Shown here: in pieces, positions 1 through 8,795 of the stretch | Numbering within the stretch: position 1 is the stretch's first letter | How the letters are laid out: the number at the start of each line of letters is the position of its first letter | Source of the DNA: Paenibacillus camelliae | Lineage (GTDB): Bacteria > Bacillota > Bacilli > Paenibacillales > Paenibacillaceae | Direction: 5' to 3' | Length of the DNA: 64,000 bases | NCBI RefSeq assembly: GCF_023715345.1 | Contig: NZ_JAMBNY010000001.1 | Span: 930,001-994,000 of the forward strand | The notes under the pieces: generated by a model | The model's input: the letters and a program-made list of their open reading frames with translations, nothing else | Databases searched by the model: none | What the model was told of the DNA's origin: nothing | Program-made: the position numbers and the translations under genes

Positions 1-1
1 C

Positions 2-328
2 TCCAATAATGGAAATTCAAAGGTCGAGCCTCCAATTGAAGTGTCTGAAGATGAAATCGCATCTGGAACATTAGAAATTGTTGCTTCGAACTGGGAATTT
101 GACAAAGAATATTATGCCATTCGCGCTGGTGAAACGGTAGAGCTAACTGTTAATTCCATTGACGGTGTACACGGCATCGAGATTTTCGACACAGAATACA
201 ATAATATTGTAAACAATAAACCAACTCAGATCACGATTACTGAGCCTGGTACTTACAATATCCGTTGTTCAATTCCTTGTGGTCAAGGCCATCGCACGAT
301 GGTATCAAAGCTAGTCGTAGTAGCATAA
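2..328 (+). CDS. Cytochrome c oxidase subunit II-like CuA cupredoxin (5' end outside window)
   Basis: The reading frame is open to the left edge, so the N-terminus, probably a lipoprotein or membrane anchor with an Asn/Ser linker, lies outside the window. A GTG at 41 is possible but unneeded. The visible part is a cupredoxin domain. It ends in the CuA-type pattern C-x3-C-x3-H-x2-M (CSIPCGQGHRTM), with an upstream His in VHGIEI, which are the expected binuclear copper ligands of COX subunit II. It would act outside the membrane, passing electrons from cytochrome c to the oxidase core. It could be a short CuA protein of the ba3 type rather than a full two-helix subunit II; the visible part cannot decide. 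A DUF420/CtaM-type oxidase-related protein sits far away at 63185. Confidence 0.85.
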   Translation, partial: SNNGNSKVEPPIEVSEDEIASGTLEIVASNWEFDKEYYAIRAGETVELTVNSIDGVHGIEIFDTEYNNIVNNKPTQITITEPGTYNIRCSIPCGQGHRTMVSKLVVVA

Positions 329-331
329 TAG

Positions 332-365
332 AACGCTCCTGTCCGTAGACAGGAGCGTTTTTTTT
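332..365 (+). terminator. Rho-independent terminator after the CuA protein
   Basis: Perfect 12-bp stem (332-343 with 348-359), four-base loop and a T run to 365. The T run touches the stop codon of the convergent zapA gene at 364. Confidence 0.93.
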
Positions 366-3240
366 AGCTTTGTTCAATAAGTTCAATCCACTCATTGTAC
401 TCAGTTTTAAGCTTAGCATATTCTCGCTTAAGCTCCTCATGCTCTTCTTTAAGCACAAGAAGCTGATTATTCACTTCTTCGAGCTGTTGCTCATCAATTA
501 CAGCAATATGCTGTTCAATAGCTGCAGCTGCCTCTTTTTGAAGTGCAAGCTGCTCCTCGTACAAGGATGCCTGCTGCTCAAGCTGCTTCTTATGCTGCTC
601 TAGCTGAACAAACTCATCCTCAAGCCGCTTCAATTCCTCTTGCTGCTCACGTTCGAGCTGCTGCTGCTTTTCCAAGCTAGCTGTTAGCTTTTCTGTAAGT
701 TCTTCGATTTGCTCTTGTGCCATTGCAATTTGATTGGCTGACAATCTTTCTTTCGCAGCATTAATCTCAAGATATTGCAGGAGCTCTTCTGTCTTTTCTG
801 CATCCTTCAGCTGCCGTGCCTGCAGTTGTTTATTGTGATCAACTGCTTGATTTAACTCGTTTCTTACAGCGTCAAGCTCTTCCTGAAGCTCAGTAACAAG
901 CTGCTTCTGCTGCTCGGCTTGCTGCAGTAATACAGTTTTCTCTGACAGCTGCTGTTGATCAGCTTGATATTGCTGACGCAGTTGGTCAAGCTCTTGCTCA
1001 AGCTGTGCGAGCTGATTATCCTTCTCTTGTAAAACGACTCTTTGCTCATCAAGCTGCTTTTTGATCGACTGCTGCTCACTGATTTTCAGCTCGAGCTCTG
1101 CTTGCATGTCTAAGCTTAGCTCTAGTTCCTCTTCCAGCTTACGCTTCTGTAATTGTAATGCTTCAAGCTGTGCGAGTCGTGCCTGCTCTTGCTGTTGCAA
1201 TTGTTGTACTTGCTGTTGCAGCTGTTGCTCTTTCTGTTGCAATTGCTGCTCCAACTGCTGCTTAGACTTAATTAATTCGTTATTAAACTTTTCCTTTTCA
1301 TCTAAATTAGCTTCAAGCTGCTCGGCTTTCTCTTCTAATTCTTGGATTAAGAGCATTGTGAGCTCTTGCTCGTTCTGATGCATGGCAAGCTGCTCAGCTT
1401 GCTTTTGCTCTGCCTCTGCTTGTAATGCGGTCAGCTTCTGTTCATAGTTCACAGCTTGTTCCTTCATTACCTGATGTTGCTGCTCGGCTTGCTCTAATAG
1501 CTGTTCAAGCTGATGTAGCTGTTGCTCAGAAGCATGACGCTCTCTCTCCTGCTGCTCTTGTGCAGATAGCAACTTTAATCCTTCTTCCATGAGTTGCTGC
1601 TCCAAGCTTGCTATATGCTGCTTCGTATGATGTCCATTCTCTTCTGCTGCCTTTAGCTGGGTTTGAAGCTGTTCCACCATCGACTGCTGTTCTTTAAGCT
1701 GGGCTTTCAATTCTGTTTGAATATCGCGTAGTGATTGCTCTGCCTCCTGCAGCTCAAGCTCATGCAGCTCAGCAAGCTCAGTTGCTGCTACTAGTTGCTC
1801 ACTTAGCTTCTCTAGCTCTGATGCATGACTTTGCTTCAGTTGAATGCGTGTCTGCTCCAGCTCAGCCATATGATTCTGTTTAAGCTCATCGCGTAGCAGT
1901 TCCAGCTCCGTTATATGGCTCTGCTTCAGCTGCTCTCGTAGCTGCTCTTGTTCTGCTATATGGCTCTGCTTCAGCTGCTCACGTAGCTGCTCTTGTTCTG
2001 CTATATGGCTCTGCTTCAGCTGCTCACGTAGCTGCTCGAGTTCCGATGCTTGACTTTCCTGTAGCTGAGAACGAAGCTCCTCAAGCTCCGATGCATGACT
2101 TTCCTGTAGCTGCTCACGAAGCCTCTCAAGCTCCGATGCATGACTTTCCTGTAGCTGCTCACGAAGCTCCTCAAGCTCTGAGTAAGCACGCGCTGCTTCG
2201 TTAAGATCTGAGCGGAGCGCTTCTTCCTGCTCAATCGCCTGTAATATTTGTTCATCCGCTTGAGACAAACGCAATTCAAAGCTTTCCTTTTGCTGTTGTA
2301 GCTCCCGCTTCGTAGCATTCACTTGATTCAACAATTGCTCGCGTTCATTAATCCAGCGCAGCTTTTCGGATTCAAGCAGCTCCTTGAGCTTCTCTGATTG
2401 CTCATTTAATTGCTCCTGCTGCAATGCCGATGCTTCTTTCTCAGCCTCACGCTCTTGCTGTAAAGAAGACAGCTGCTCCTTCAACGATTGAACCGTTTCA
2501 TCATATTGCTGCTGTATATGATTTTTTTCAGCAGTTAGCGTATCAAATTCTGATTTTTGTTTTGCAATTTCAGCTTCAAATCTACTTTTTTGATTGACTA
2601 ACGCAATACGTTTCTCTTCATCATATTGCTTATGAAGTACAACGAGTGCCTCTTCATGCTCTTGTTTAAGCTGTTTTATTACTTCCTCCAAAGATGCCTG
2701 TAATTGCTCTGACTTTTCGATAACAATTTTTAGCTGTTCTGCGTGTGTCTCCTCTAGCTGCTTGCGCTCTAGGTTAAAGGATGCCTTTAGCTTCTCTTTC
2801 TCTTCAGTAAGCTGAAAGCGTTCCTGATCCAACCTTGCTTCTAATGAACTGCGTTCCTCTTCAAGCTGCTGCTGATGCAGCTCCTTCAATTGCTCAAGCT
2901 CTTGTTCTGACTTTCTCATATAGAGCTCATACTGTTCATTCAATTGCTGCCATTTCACCTTTTCATCCTCAAGCTGCTTCTCGGTGATATGTAGTCTTGC
3001 TTCTTCCGCCTGTAAGCGGTTATTTTCACGTCTAAGACGAAAAACTTCCTCTGATATTTGAACGGCGGTAAGCACCGCTAATTTATGTGTATCCAGAACG
3101 GGAAAGTTTTTTGCTAATTTATGCATTATCTCATCAATCGAAGATGCGATTGATTTCATATATTCAACGCTAGAATGTCCTTTAAGTTTATACTGGCTGC
3201 CATATATATCAACATTTACGATGATTTGTTCTGTGTCCAT
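364..3240 (-). CDS. zapA: Giant ZapA-domain coiled-coil protein
   Basis: The first ~90 residues look like ZapA, the FtsZ-associated division protein: V-x-I-x-G-x-x-Y-x-L near the start, then EYMKSIASSIDEIM and KLAVLTAVQISEEVFRLRRE. Its place directly after pheST also matches Bacillus zapA. ZapA is normally about 85-100 residues, but here ~870 more residues of Gln/Glu/Leu-rich heptad sequence follow with almost no Pro or Gly, so one very long coiled coil is predicted. Residues about 359-478 are eight tandem copies of a 15-residue unit (LREQLKQSHIAEQEQ type). There is no membrane segment or signal peptide, so it should be cytoplasmic. A GGGGG ribosome site lies 7 nt before the ATG. A terminator separates it from pheT, so it may have its own promoter. 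The ZapA call is firm for the head only; the role of the tail is unknown. Confidence 0.85.
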   Translation of the reverse strand: MDTEQIIVNVDIYGSQYKLKGHSSVEYMKSIASSIDEIMHKLAKNFPVLDTHKLAVLTAVQISEEVFRLRRENNRLQAEEARLHITEKQLEDEKVKWQQLNEQYELYMRKSEQELEQLKELHQQQLEEERSSLEARLDQERFQLTEEKEKLKASFNLERKQLEETHAEQLKIVIEKSEQLQASLEEVIKQLKQEHEEALVVLHKQYDEEKRIALVNQKSRFEAEIAKQKSEFDTLTAEKNHIQQQYDETVQSLKEQLSSLQQEREAEKEASALQQEQLNEQSEKLKELLESEKLRWINEREQLLNQVNATKRELQQQKESFELRLSQADEQILQAIEQEEALRSDLNEAARAYSELEELREQLQESHASELERLREQLQESHASELEELRSQLQESQASELEQLREQLKQSHIAEQEQLREQLKQSHIAEQEQLREQLKQSHITELELLRDELKQNHMAELEQTRIQLKQSHASELEKLSEQLVAATELAELHELELQEAEQSLRDIQTELKAQLKEQQSMVEQLQTQLKAAEENGHHTKQHIASLEQQLMEEGLKLLSAQEQQERERHASEQQLHQLEQLLEQAEQQHQVMKEQAVNYEQKLTALQAEAEQKQAEQLAMHQNEQELTMLLIQELEEKAEQLEANLDEKEKFNNELIKSKQQLEQQLQQKEQQLQQQVQQLQQQEQARLAQLEALQLQKRKLEEELELSLDMQAELELKISEQQSIKKQLDEQRVVLQEKDNQLAQLEQELDQLRQQYQADQQQLSEKTVLLQQAEQQKQLVTELQEELDAVRNELNQAVDHNKQLQARQLKDAEKTEELLQYLEINAAKERLSANQIAMAQEQIEELTEKLTASLEKQQQLEREQQEELKRLEDEFVQLEQHKKQLEQQASLYEEQLALQKEAAAAIEQHIAVIDEQQLEEVNNQLLVLKEEHEELKREYAKLKTEYNEWIELIEQS
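1807..2166 (-). repeat. Eight tandem 45-bp in-frame repeats in zapA
   Basis: Each 45-bp unit encodes 15 residues on the pattern L-R-E-Q-L-[QK]-[EQ]-S-H-x-[SA]-E-x-E-x. Units 4-6 are nearly identical at DNA level, which suggests recent duplication. Fifteen residues is not a multiple of seven, so the repeats shift the heptad phase by one residue per copy. Confidence 0.9.
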
Positions 3241-3283
3241 GCGTGTACCCCCATTCCATCTAGTCCAATGCTATGTTAACGGC

Positions 3284-3328
3284 AAAAAAGCCGCATCTTT
3301 AGCCCACTAGGAACTTATTCGATGCGAC
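3284..3328 (-). terminator. Terminator between pheT and zapA
   Basis: On the minus strand, GTCGCATC (3328-3321) pairs with GATGCGGC (3297-3290), followed by six T. It ends the pheST transcript and suggests zapA is at least partly independent. Confidence 0.8.
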
Positions 3329-3344
3329 TTCTATTGTTTCCTGC

Positions 3345-5786
3345 CTATTTGCGCAATTCTGCTGCAAAAGATTGTTCTAATGATTTAACAACGGTGTCAT
3401 GAAGCTCAGTAACCTCTTCATCCGTTAGCGTACGCTCTTTATGACGATATACTAATGAGATAGCAACGCTCTTCTTGCCTGCACCTAGACGTTCGCCAGT
3501 AAACACGTCGAACACCTGAACGGACTCAAGCAGCTCTCCAGCAGCTTCCTTAATTGCCGCTACCATATTGCCTACTTGAACGTCTGCTTCTACAACTACA
3601 GCGATATCGCGCGTAATCGCTGGGTAACGAGGTAGTGCTTTATATACAATTTCACTGCTCGCCAGCTCATAAAGCGGTGCAAGCTCTAGTTCAACAACAA
3701 ACGTATCTTCTAGATCTGATTGACGCTGAAGCTCTGGATGCAGCTGACCAACATAGCCAATGATTTGTTTTTCATCGTTATCGTTTAACACAATTGCAGC
3801 TGTCCTACCTGGGTGAAATTGAGACGGCTGTGCAGCTTCATAGCTGATATGCTCACCTAATCCCAATGCCGCAGTGATCGTCTCAACGATCCCCTTTGCA
3901 TCGTAGAAGTCATAAGCTACAGCTTTGCTAAACCAGCCAGCTTCGATACGCTGACCTGTTAATAATGCAGCAAAGCGATGCTTCTCCTCAGGCAGCTTCG
4001 TCAGCTCAGACTCATTCGTATGGAATACGGAGCCAATTTCAAATAATGCTAGCGATTCATTTTTACGGTTGCGATTATACGTTGCAATATCGATCAACTG
4101 AGCGATTAAGTTTGTACGCAGCACACTGCGCTCCTCGCTCATCGGCATAAGCAGCTTGACAGCATGTGGATTCGGCACTAGATCTGGAAATAATGTCGTA
4201 TGCTTCGGACTAGTGAAGGAATAGCTGATAACTTCCAGCATACCTGAATCTGACAGACGCTTACGCAGCTCACGACGAATACTTTGAGGCTTCGTTAATG
4301 CACCAGGAATAACTTCTCCATAGATCGGCGTAGTCGGAATATTATCGTAGCCATAGATACGAGCAATTTCTTCAATTACATCAACATCTAACGTAATGTC
4401 ACCGCGGCGAGTTGGAACCTCTACTACATACTGTTCATTTTCATTGGTTTCAAAATCAAACCCTAGTCGATTCATAATCGCTTTTACTTCGAGTCCAGAA
4501 AGTGAAGTACCTAACACTCGATTAATTTTTTCCAACGATACGCTAATGTGGCGCGGCTTGATTTCCTTCACTACTTGTTCAACAATGCCCTCTAGCACTA
4601 ATCCTTCACCAAGCTCTGCAATAAGTGCTGCAGCTCGATTTAGTGCAGGAATAACACGACCTGGATCCACTTCTTTTTCAAAACGAAGACTAGATTCTGA
4701 GCGTAGACCAAGCTCACGAGATGTTTTTCTTACCGTTCCGCCCGCAAAGCAAGCAGATTCCAAAATAATATTGACGGTTGAAGACGTAACCTCTGTACTA
4801 GCACCGCCCATAACTCCTGCAAGTGCTATTGGAGCTTTCTCATCTGCGATAACAAGCATATGCTCTTCAAGCTTGCGCTCCTGATCGTCAAGAGTAACTA
4901 GAACCTCACCACGTGCAGCAGAACGCACGACAATTCGGCCACCAGGAATTTTATCGGCATCAAACGCATGAAGCGGCTGACCATATTCAAGCATGACATA
5001 ATTCGTCACATCGACAATGTTATTAATTGGACGTATACCAGCTGCAATCAAGCTGTTTTGCAGCCAAAGCGGTGAAGGCGCAACGTTGACACCTTTAATG
5101 TAGCGTGCTGAATAATGGCTGCACAGCTCTTTATTATCGATCGTTACGTTCACATATTCGCTGGCTTGCTCCGTCGTATCAGCAATTTGAACCTGTGGAA
5201 GCTTTACTTCACGACCAGTTAATGCTGACGTTTCGTAGGCTACACCAAGCATGCTTAGCGCATCAGAACGGTTAGGTGTAAGATCAAGCTCCAACACTTC
5301 ATCATCAAGTCCGAGCACTTGTTCAATCGGCGTACCTAATTCAAGTGTGGAAGGTAATACAAGTATTCCTTCCTGCTGCTCTTTAGACAATAGCTTGTCG
5401 TTCATCCCAAGCTCCTTAGCAGAGCAAATCATTCCTTGTGATTCTACTCCGCGAAGCTTCGCACGCTTAATTTTGAAGTCTCCAGGCAGCTTTGCGCCAA
5501 TAACAGCTACAGGCACATGCTGACCAGCGTCAACATTAGGGGCGCCACATACGATTTGCAAGTCTTCACCAGTACCAACATCAACCTTACATACATTTAG
5601 CTTATCTGCGTCTGGATGCTTCTGCTTTTCCTTCACATAACCGACAACAACACCGGAAACGCCTTTATTTCTGCTTTCTACGATATCGATCTCGATACCG
5701 CCTCTTGTCATTTTTTCTGCAAGCTCACTTGCTGTAATTCCGCTAAGATCAACATATTGCTCAAGCCATTTATATGAAACCTTCAT
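3345..5786 (-). CDS. pheT: Phenylalanine-tRNA ligase beta subunit
   Basis: 813 residues, the usual length for bacterial PheT. It is the large subunit of the cytoplasmic alpha2beta2 enzyme that charges tRNA-Phe. Seen in order: an N-terminal tRNA-binding OB fold (about 40-150, with NVCKVDVGTGEDLQIVCGAPNV), the B3/B4 editing region (about 210-400, with LYGQPLHAFDADKI-type sequence), the B5 domain (about 405-480), the catalytic-like core and the C-terminal FDX-ACB anticodon-binding domain (YPAITRDIAVVV to the end). It lies 45 bp downstream of pheS in one operon under the T-box at about 6897-7150, so expression should respond to uncharged tRNA-Phe. The final Lys codon is followed by a dedicated terminator. 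Confidence 0.98.
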   Translation of the reverse strand: MKVSYKWLEQYVDLSGITASELAEKMTRGGIEIDIVESRNKGVSGVVVGYVKEKQKHPDADKLNVCKVDVGTGEDLQIVCGAPNVDAGQHVPVAVIGAKLPGDFKIKRAKLRGVESQGMICSAKELGMNDKLLSKEQQEGILVLPSTLELGTPIEQVLGLDDEVLELDLTPNRSDALSMLGVAYETSALTGREVKLPQVQIADTTEQASEYVNVTIDNKELCSHYSARYIKGVNVAPSPLWLQNSLIAAGIRPINNIVDVTNYVMLEYGQPLHAFDADKIPGGRIVVRSAARGEVLVTLDDQERKLEEHMLVIADEKAPIALAGVMGGASTEVTSSTVNIILESACFAGGTVRKTSRELGLRSESSLRFEKEVDPGRVIPALNRAAALIAELGEGLVLEGIVEQVVKEIKPRHISVSLEKINRVLGTSLSGLEVKAIMNRLGFDFETNENEQYVVEVPTRRGDITLDVDVIEEIARIYGYDNIPTTPIYGEVIPGALTKPQSIRRELRKRLSDSGMLEVISYSFTSPKHTTLFPDLVPNPHAVKLLMPMSEERSVLRTNLIAQLIDIATYNRNRKNESLALFEIGSVFHTNESELTKLPEEKHRFAALLTGQRIEAGWFSKAVAYDFYDAKGIVETITAALGLGEHISYEAAQPSQFHPGRTAAIVLNDNDEKQIIGYVGQLHPELQRQSDLEDTFVVELELAPLYELASSEIVYKALPRYPAITRDIAVVVEADVQVGNMVAAIKEAAGELLESVQVFDVFTGERLGAGKKSVAISLVYRHKERTLTDEEVTELHDTVVKSLEQSFAAELRK

Positions 5787-5831
5787 TAGTTACATCTTCC
5801 CTTCTTTTCACTTTGGTATGTTAAGCTCTCA

Positions 5832-6866
5832 TCACATCCGGGCAAATTGAGAGAGGAATCGCGTATCATTTGTATAGAAATGACGAATATCGTCAATGCC
5901 GTATTTCAACAGCGCGATACGCTCGATTCCCATACCGAAAGCAAAGCCTGATACCTCTTCAGGATCATAGCCACCCATTTCAAGCACTCGTGGATGCACC
6001 ATACCGCAGCCCAAAATCTCTAGCCAGCCTGTGTGCTTACACATACGACAGCCATTTCCGCCACATTGCGCACAGGTCACATCAACCTCAGCGCTTGGCT
6101 CTGTAAATGGGAAGAAGCTCGGGCGAAGACGAATCTGTGTATGCTCACCGAACATTTGCTGTGCAAATTGCAGCAGCGTTCCCTTCAGATCACTCATTCG
6201 TACGTTTTTGCCGACAACTAAGCCTTCAACTTGGTTGAACTGGAAGGAATGCGTTGCATCATCATCGTCTCGGCGATAAACCTTACCCGGGCATATGATA
6301 CGGATCGGAGTTTCACCGCGATGTGCTTGCATTGCTCGGACCTGTACAGGGGATGTTTGTGTTCTCATCAAAATTTCCTCTGTAATATAGAACGTATCCT
6401 GCATATCACGTGCGGGGTGATTCTTCGGTAAATTCAACGCTTCAAAATTGTAATAGTCCGTTTCGACCTCTGGACCTTCAGCAACGGAGTAGCCTAATCC
6501 AATGAAGATATCCTCAATTTCTTGTGCTACCTTGTTGAGTGGATGTACAGCTCCTGTAGGCAACTGACGTCCTTGCAATGTCACATCGATCGTTTCTTCA
6601 CGAAGACGACGGTCTGTTTCAGCTTGTTGGATGGCCTGTTGCTTTTTCTCAATCACTTCTTCGATCGCTGCGCGCACATCATTAGCGACTTGACCGATAA
6701 TTGGACGCTCTTCTGCACTTAGGCTACCCATACCACGCAGCACCTCAGTGAGTGCACCTTTTTTACCTAAGTATTTTACGCGCAATTCTTGAAGCGAGCT
6801 TGCTAGATCAATGTTTTCCAGCGCGGCAAGCGCCTCGTTTCGTAGTGCTTCTAATTTTTCTTTCAT
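5832..6866 (-). CDS. pheS: Phenylalanine-tRNA ligase alpha subunit
   Basis: 344 residues, normal for PheS, the catalytic subunit of phenylalanyl-tRNA synthetase. An N-terminal coiled-coil arm (about 1-85) that binds tRNA-Phe is followed by the class II core. Motif 2 is seen as [19 protein letters not shown] and motif 3 as [20 protein letters not shown]. The [10 protein letters not shown] and CxxCxGxGCxxC stretches are normal for the bacterial enzyme. The ATG at 6866 has a GGAGG site (GGAGGGATTCGC upstream). First gene of the pheST operon. Confidence 0.98.
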   Translation of the reverse strand: MKEKLEALRNEALAALENIDLASSLQELRVKYLGKKGALTEVLRGMGSLSAEERPIIGQVANDVRAAIEEVIEKKQQAIQQAETDRRLREETIDVTLQGRQLPTGAVHPLNKVAQEIEDIFIGLGYSVAEGPEVETDYYNFEALNLPKNHPARDMQDTFYITEEILMRTQTSPVQVRAMQAHRGETPIRIICPGKVYRRDDDDATHSFQFNQVEGLVVGKNVRMSDLKGTLLQFAQQMFGEHTQIRLRPSFFPFTEPSAEVDVTCAQCGGNGCRMCKHTGWLEILGCGMVHPRVLEMGGYDPEEVSGFAFGMGIERIALLKYGIDDIRHFYTNDTRFLSQFARM

Positions 6867-6896
6867 GCGAATCCCTCCAATTTGCTATACCAATAT

Positions 6897-7153
6897 ATAA
6901 AAAAAGGCTCTTCCTCCCCGAAGGGACGGAAGAACCGTGGTACCACCCTAATTTAGATAGCTAATGCTATCACTTAGATCTCTGTATCGTAGAGTTACGT
7001 GCAGCTCTACAGCCTCTGTCAAACAGAAGGTTCAAGTGCATGCTCCAGAGTGAATTTCCGCAGGCAGTGACTATCGATCAGCTTTCAATCTATGGCTGTT
7101 CGTCCCTGTATAGTTTGTTTGCGTACTTATCTCCATCAACGCTTTTTATTATA
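6897..7153 (-). promoter_or_regulatory. T-box riboswitch (Phe) and promoter of pheST
   Basis: On the minus strand a -10 box TATAAT lies at 7153-7148. Then comes stem I with GGAGATAAGTACG (AGTA specifier-loop motif), the GGAGC segment, and the hallmark T-box GGTGGTACCACGG near 6949-6936. A terminator hairpin of GGTTCTTCC / GGAAGAGCC plus a T run follows at about 6935-6898. By position against the conserved A-N4-GGAGC element, the specifier is TTC (7054-7052), a Phe codon. Uncharged tRNA-Phe should favour the antiterminator. No good -35 is visible; the region where it should lie is the remnant of an interspersed repeat. Confidence 0.93.
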
Positions 7154-7186
7154 ACCCCGTGATCAGTGGGGGCTTTTTGAACAACT
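7154..7186 (+). repeat. Right-end remnant of the interspersed repeat
   Basis: Resembles the right end of the full copy that follows (cgtgatca...ggggctt-tttgaacaactc). It ends just upstream of the pheS -10 box, so this promoter seems to have been assembled next to, or out of, a broken repeat copy. Confidence 0.6.
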
Positions 7187-7198
7187 CTTTAAATAATA

Positions 7199-7371
7199 TG
7201 TTCAAATAGCCTACTTTCAGCACCGAGAAGATTGGATAAAGCTAAGGGATGAGGAGCGCAGCGTACGTTGTTGGTACGTGAGCACCGGAAGACCTGGCTG
7301 AATTCAATATTCGATGTCGATTAACCTTACAGTGCTACCTTCGTGATCAAAGGGGGCTTTTGAACAACTCC
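7199..7371 (+). repeat. Interspersed palindromic element, copy 1
   Basis: 173 bp with inverted ends (TGTTCAAAT... and ...TTTTGAACA). The middle carries GGAGCGCAGCGTAC and GTACGTGAGCACC, which can form an imperfect apical helix, flanked by ATTGGAT / ATTCAAT, a second helix. It lies 47 bp past the stop codon of the minus-strand CopD-like gene. Other copies are at 29611, 61256 and 61476. Confidence 0.85.
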
Positions 7372-7417
7372 TATACATTATAAGCAAAAGTACAGGTTAG
7401 CGCAACTACGCCATGCC

Positions 7418-8581
7418 CTAATTCTCAAAGGAAAAACTAAATTGCCGCTCCTGTCCACTTGCAAATACGATGTCTACAGTCGCATGCCATAACGTTGGGT
7501 ATGGCAGCTTCAGCTCTTTAAGAGAGAACTGTTGCTCGATAAACCCAGGAAACTCAATATTGTCTTCAATCGGAATAGACTGCAATATATATGCGCGAGC
7601 AGATGTTTTTGGCTTATCATCTGCATATAATGATAGCTGTACGTTCGCTACTTCGCCTTCTTCCTTCAAGGTCCATAGGCTTAAGCTAAACGTATTGGGT
7701 CCTGGCGCATTTGGTGAAAGCTTCACCGTATAATGGAGCTCATCTCCCATTTGATGTCTATTCAATGCATTCTCTGCACTAGGCAGCGGACTAATCGTGC
7801 TCAATAGTGCTGCAAGTGCAATAACGACGAGAAGTGTCATATATTCGATCTTCAATAGTCGTGACTTTCTATCGGCCTGATGCTTTCGTATGTAGGTATT
7901 AGCAGTGTAGCCAAGCCATATCGCAATCAATATAGCTACGATTTTCACTAGCAATAGCTGCCCCCAGCTTGTATACAATAGATAGCTTATACTCGGAAGA
8001 ATAAGAGCTGTTAATGCAATACCGCTCACACTAGCGATTGCTATCGTCAGCCAAAGCAGCTTTGTAAAGCGCTCTAGAAATGTCCTTACTTGCTCAGTTC
8101 CATCCTTCCAATTGACTAGAAAATAGATCACGCCACCGACCCAAATCGAGATCGTAGCGAGATGAATAAAATCAAACAATATAATTAAGCTATCGGACGA
8201 AGCATGACCGTTCATACTTTCCGCAAGCAATAGCAGCACAATAATGATCAGCCTTGCAGCCTGTAGCTTTTGAACGAATAAGCCGATCGCACTTAGTAGC
8301 AGTAAAGCAAGCCAGGTACGTCCAGTCGAACCCTCAATAAGGAGCGTTGCAATCTGCTCCACACCCCCAAAGGATTGTGTCCATTGAACAACTTGAGCGA
8401 ATATAGCTAATATGACTGCAAGCAGCAAGCTTCTGTTAACCGTTTGGATGATACTCTCTCGCCATTGAATTCGCGTTTCTGCTATAGCATTACGGACAAA
8501 GCTATCCACCATAATCAAACCACTTAGTGAAATTAACAACCCATAGACGATTAGTTTGGTTATGTAAACGAAGATTTCCAA
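7418..8581 (-). CDS. CopD-family copper resistance membrane protein
   Basis: 387 residues. About eight hydrophobic segments span residues 1-265, followed by a soluble C-terminal domain (about 275-387) with the beta-sandwich look of YtkA/FixH-like domains (YTVKLSPNAPGPNTFSLSLW). The arrangement matches the CopD domain of Bacillus YcnJ-type proteins, which are linked to copper uptake. FDFIHLATISIWVGG carries the conserved His typical of CopD, and NGHASSDS holds another. The usual N-terminal CopC domain is missing, so a CopC partner may be encoded elsewhere. The neighbours do not suggest a copper operon. It is followed by repeat copy 1. Family call good, substrate inferred. Confidence 0.8.
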   Translation of the reverse strand: MEIFVYITKLIVYGLLISLSGLIMVDSFVRNAIAETRIQWRESIIQTVNRSLLLAVILAIFAQVVQWTQSFGGVEQIATLLIEGSTGRTWLALLLLSAIGLFVQKLQAARLIIIVLLLLAESMNGHASSDSLIILFDFIHLATISIWVGGVIYFLVNWKDGTEQVRTFLERFTKLLWLTIAIASVSGIALTALILPSISYLLYTSWGQLLLVKIVAILIAIWLGYTANTYIRKHQADRKSRLLKIEYMTLLVVIALAALLSTISPLPSAENALNRHQMGDELHYTVKLSPNAPGPNTFSLSLWTLKEEGEVANVQLSLYADDKPKTSARAYILQSIPIEDNIEFPGFIEQQFSLKELKLPYPTLWHATVDIVFASGQERQFSFSFEN

Positions 8582-8620
8582 TTTGACACTCCCTTTAATA
8601 TTTTGTTCATGACTCCAAGT

Positions 8621-8649
8621 TGACTTTATGTAAAACCCTTAATAATGAT
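8621..8649 (+). promoter_or_regulatory. Possible sigma-A promoter of the glutamate dehydrogenase gene
   Basis: TTGACT (8621-8626), 17-bp spacer, TAATGA (8644-8649). This leaves a 5' leader of about 140 nt that includes a small CTGCAC/GTGCAG hairpin near 8695-8722. Confidence 0.45.
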
Positions 8650-8795
8650 CGCTACATAGACATATCCATGAAATATTGTATGATAATGCTAGAGCTGCAC
8701 TTCATTTCCGCCTCGTGGTGCAGAAGCGTATCTTTCTCTCATAGTCGTACATCCTAAATGAAAGATGCGACAAATGATTAAAGGAGCTGAAAACG

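Noticed and set aside
1061..1378. Ser/Cys-rich 105-codon frame on the plus strand
   Set aside because: It is the complement of the Gln/Glu/Leu codons of the ZapA coiled coil; no ribosome site and biased composition.
1807..2166. Regular 45-bp repeats that could be read as a CRISPR-like array
   Set aside because: They are contiguous with no spacers, keep a long reading frame and encode coiled-coil residues.
7199..7371. Repeat copies as insertion sequences
   Set aside because: Too short, no transposase, no clear target-site duplications; kept as structured interspersed elements.
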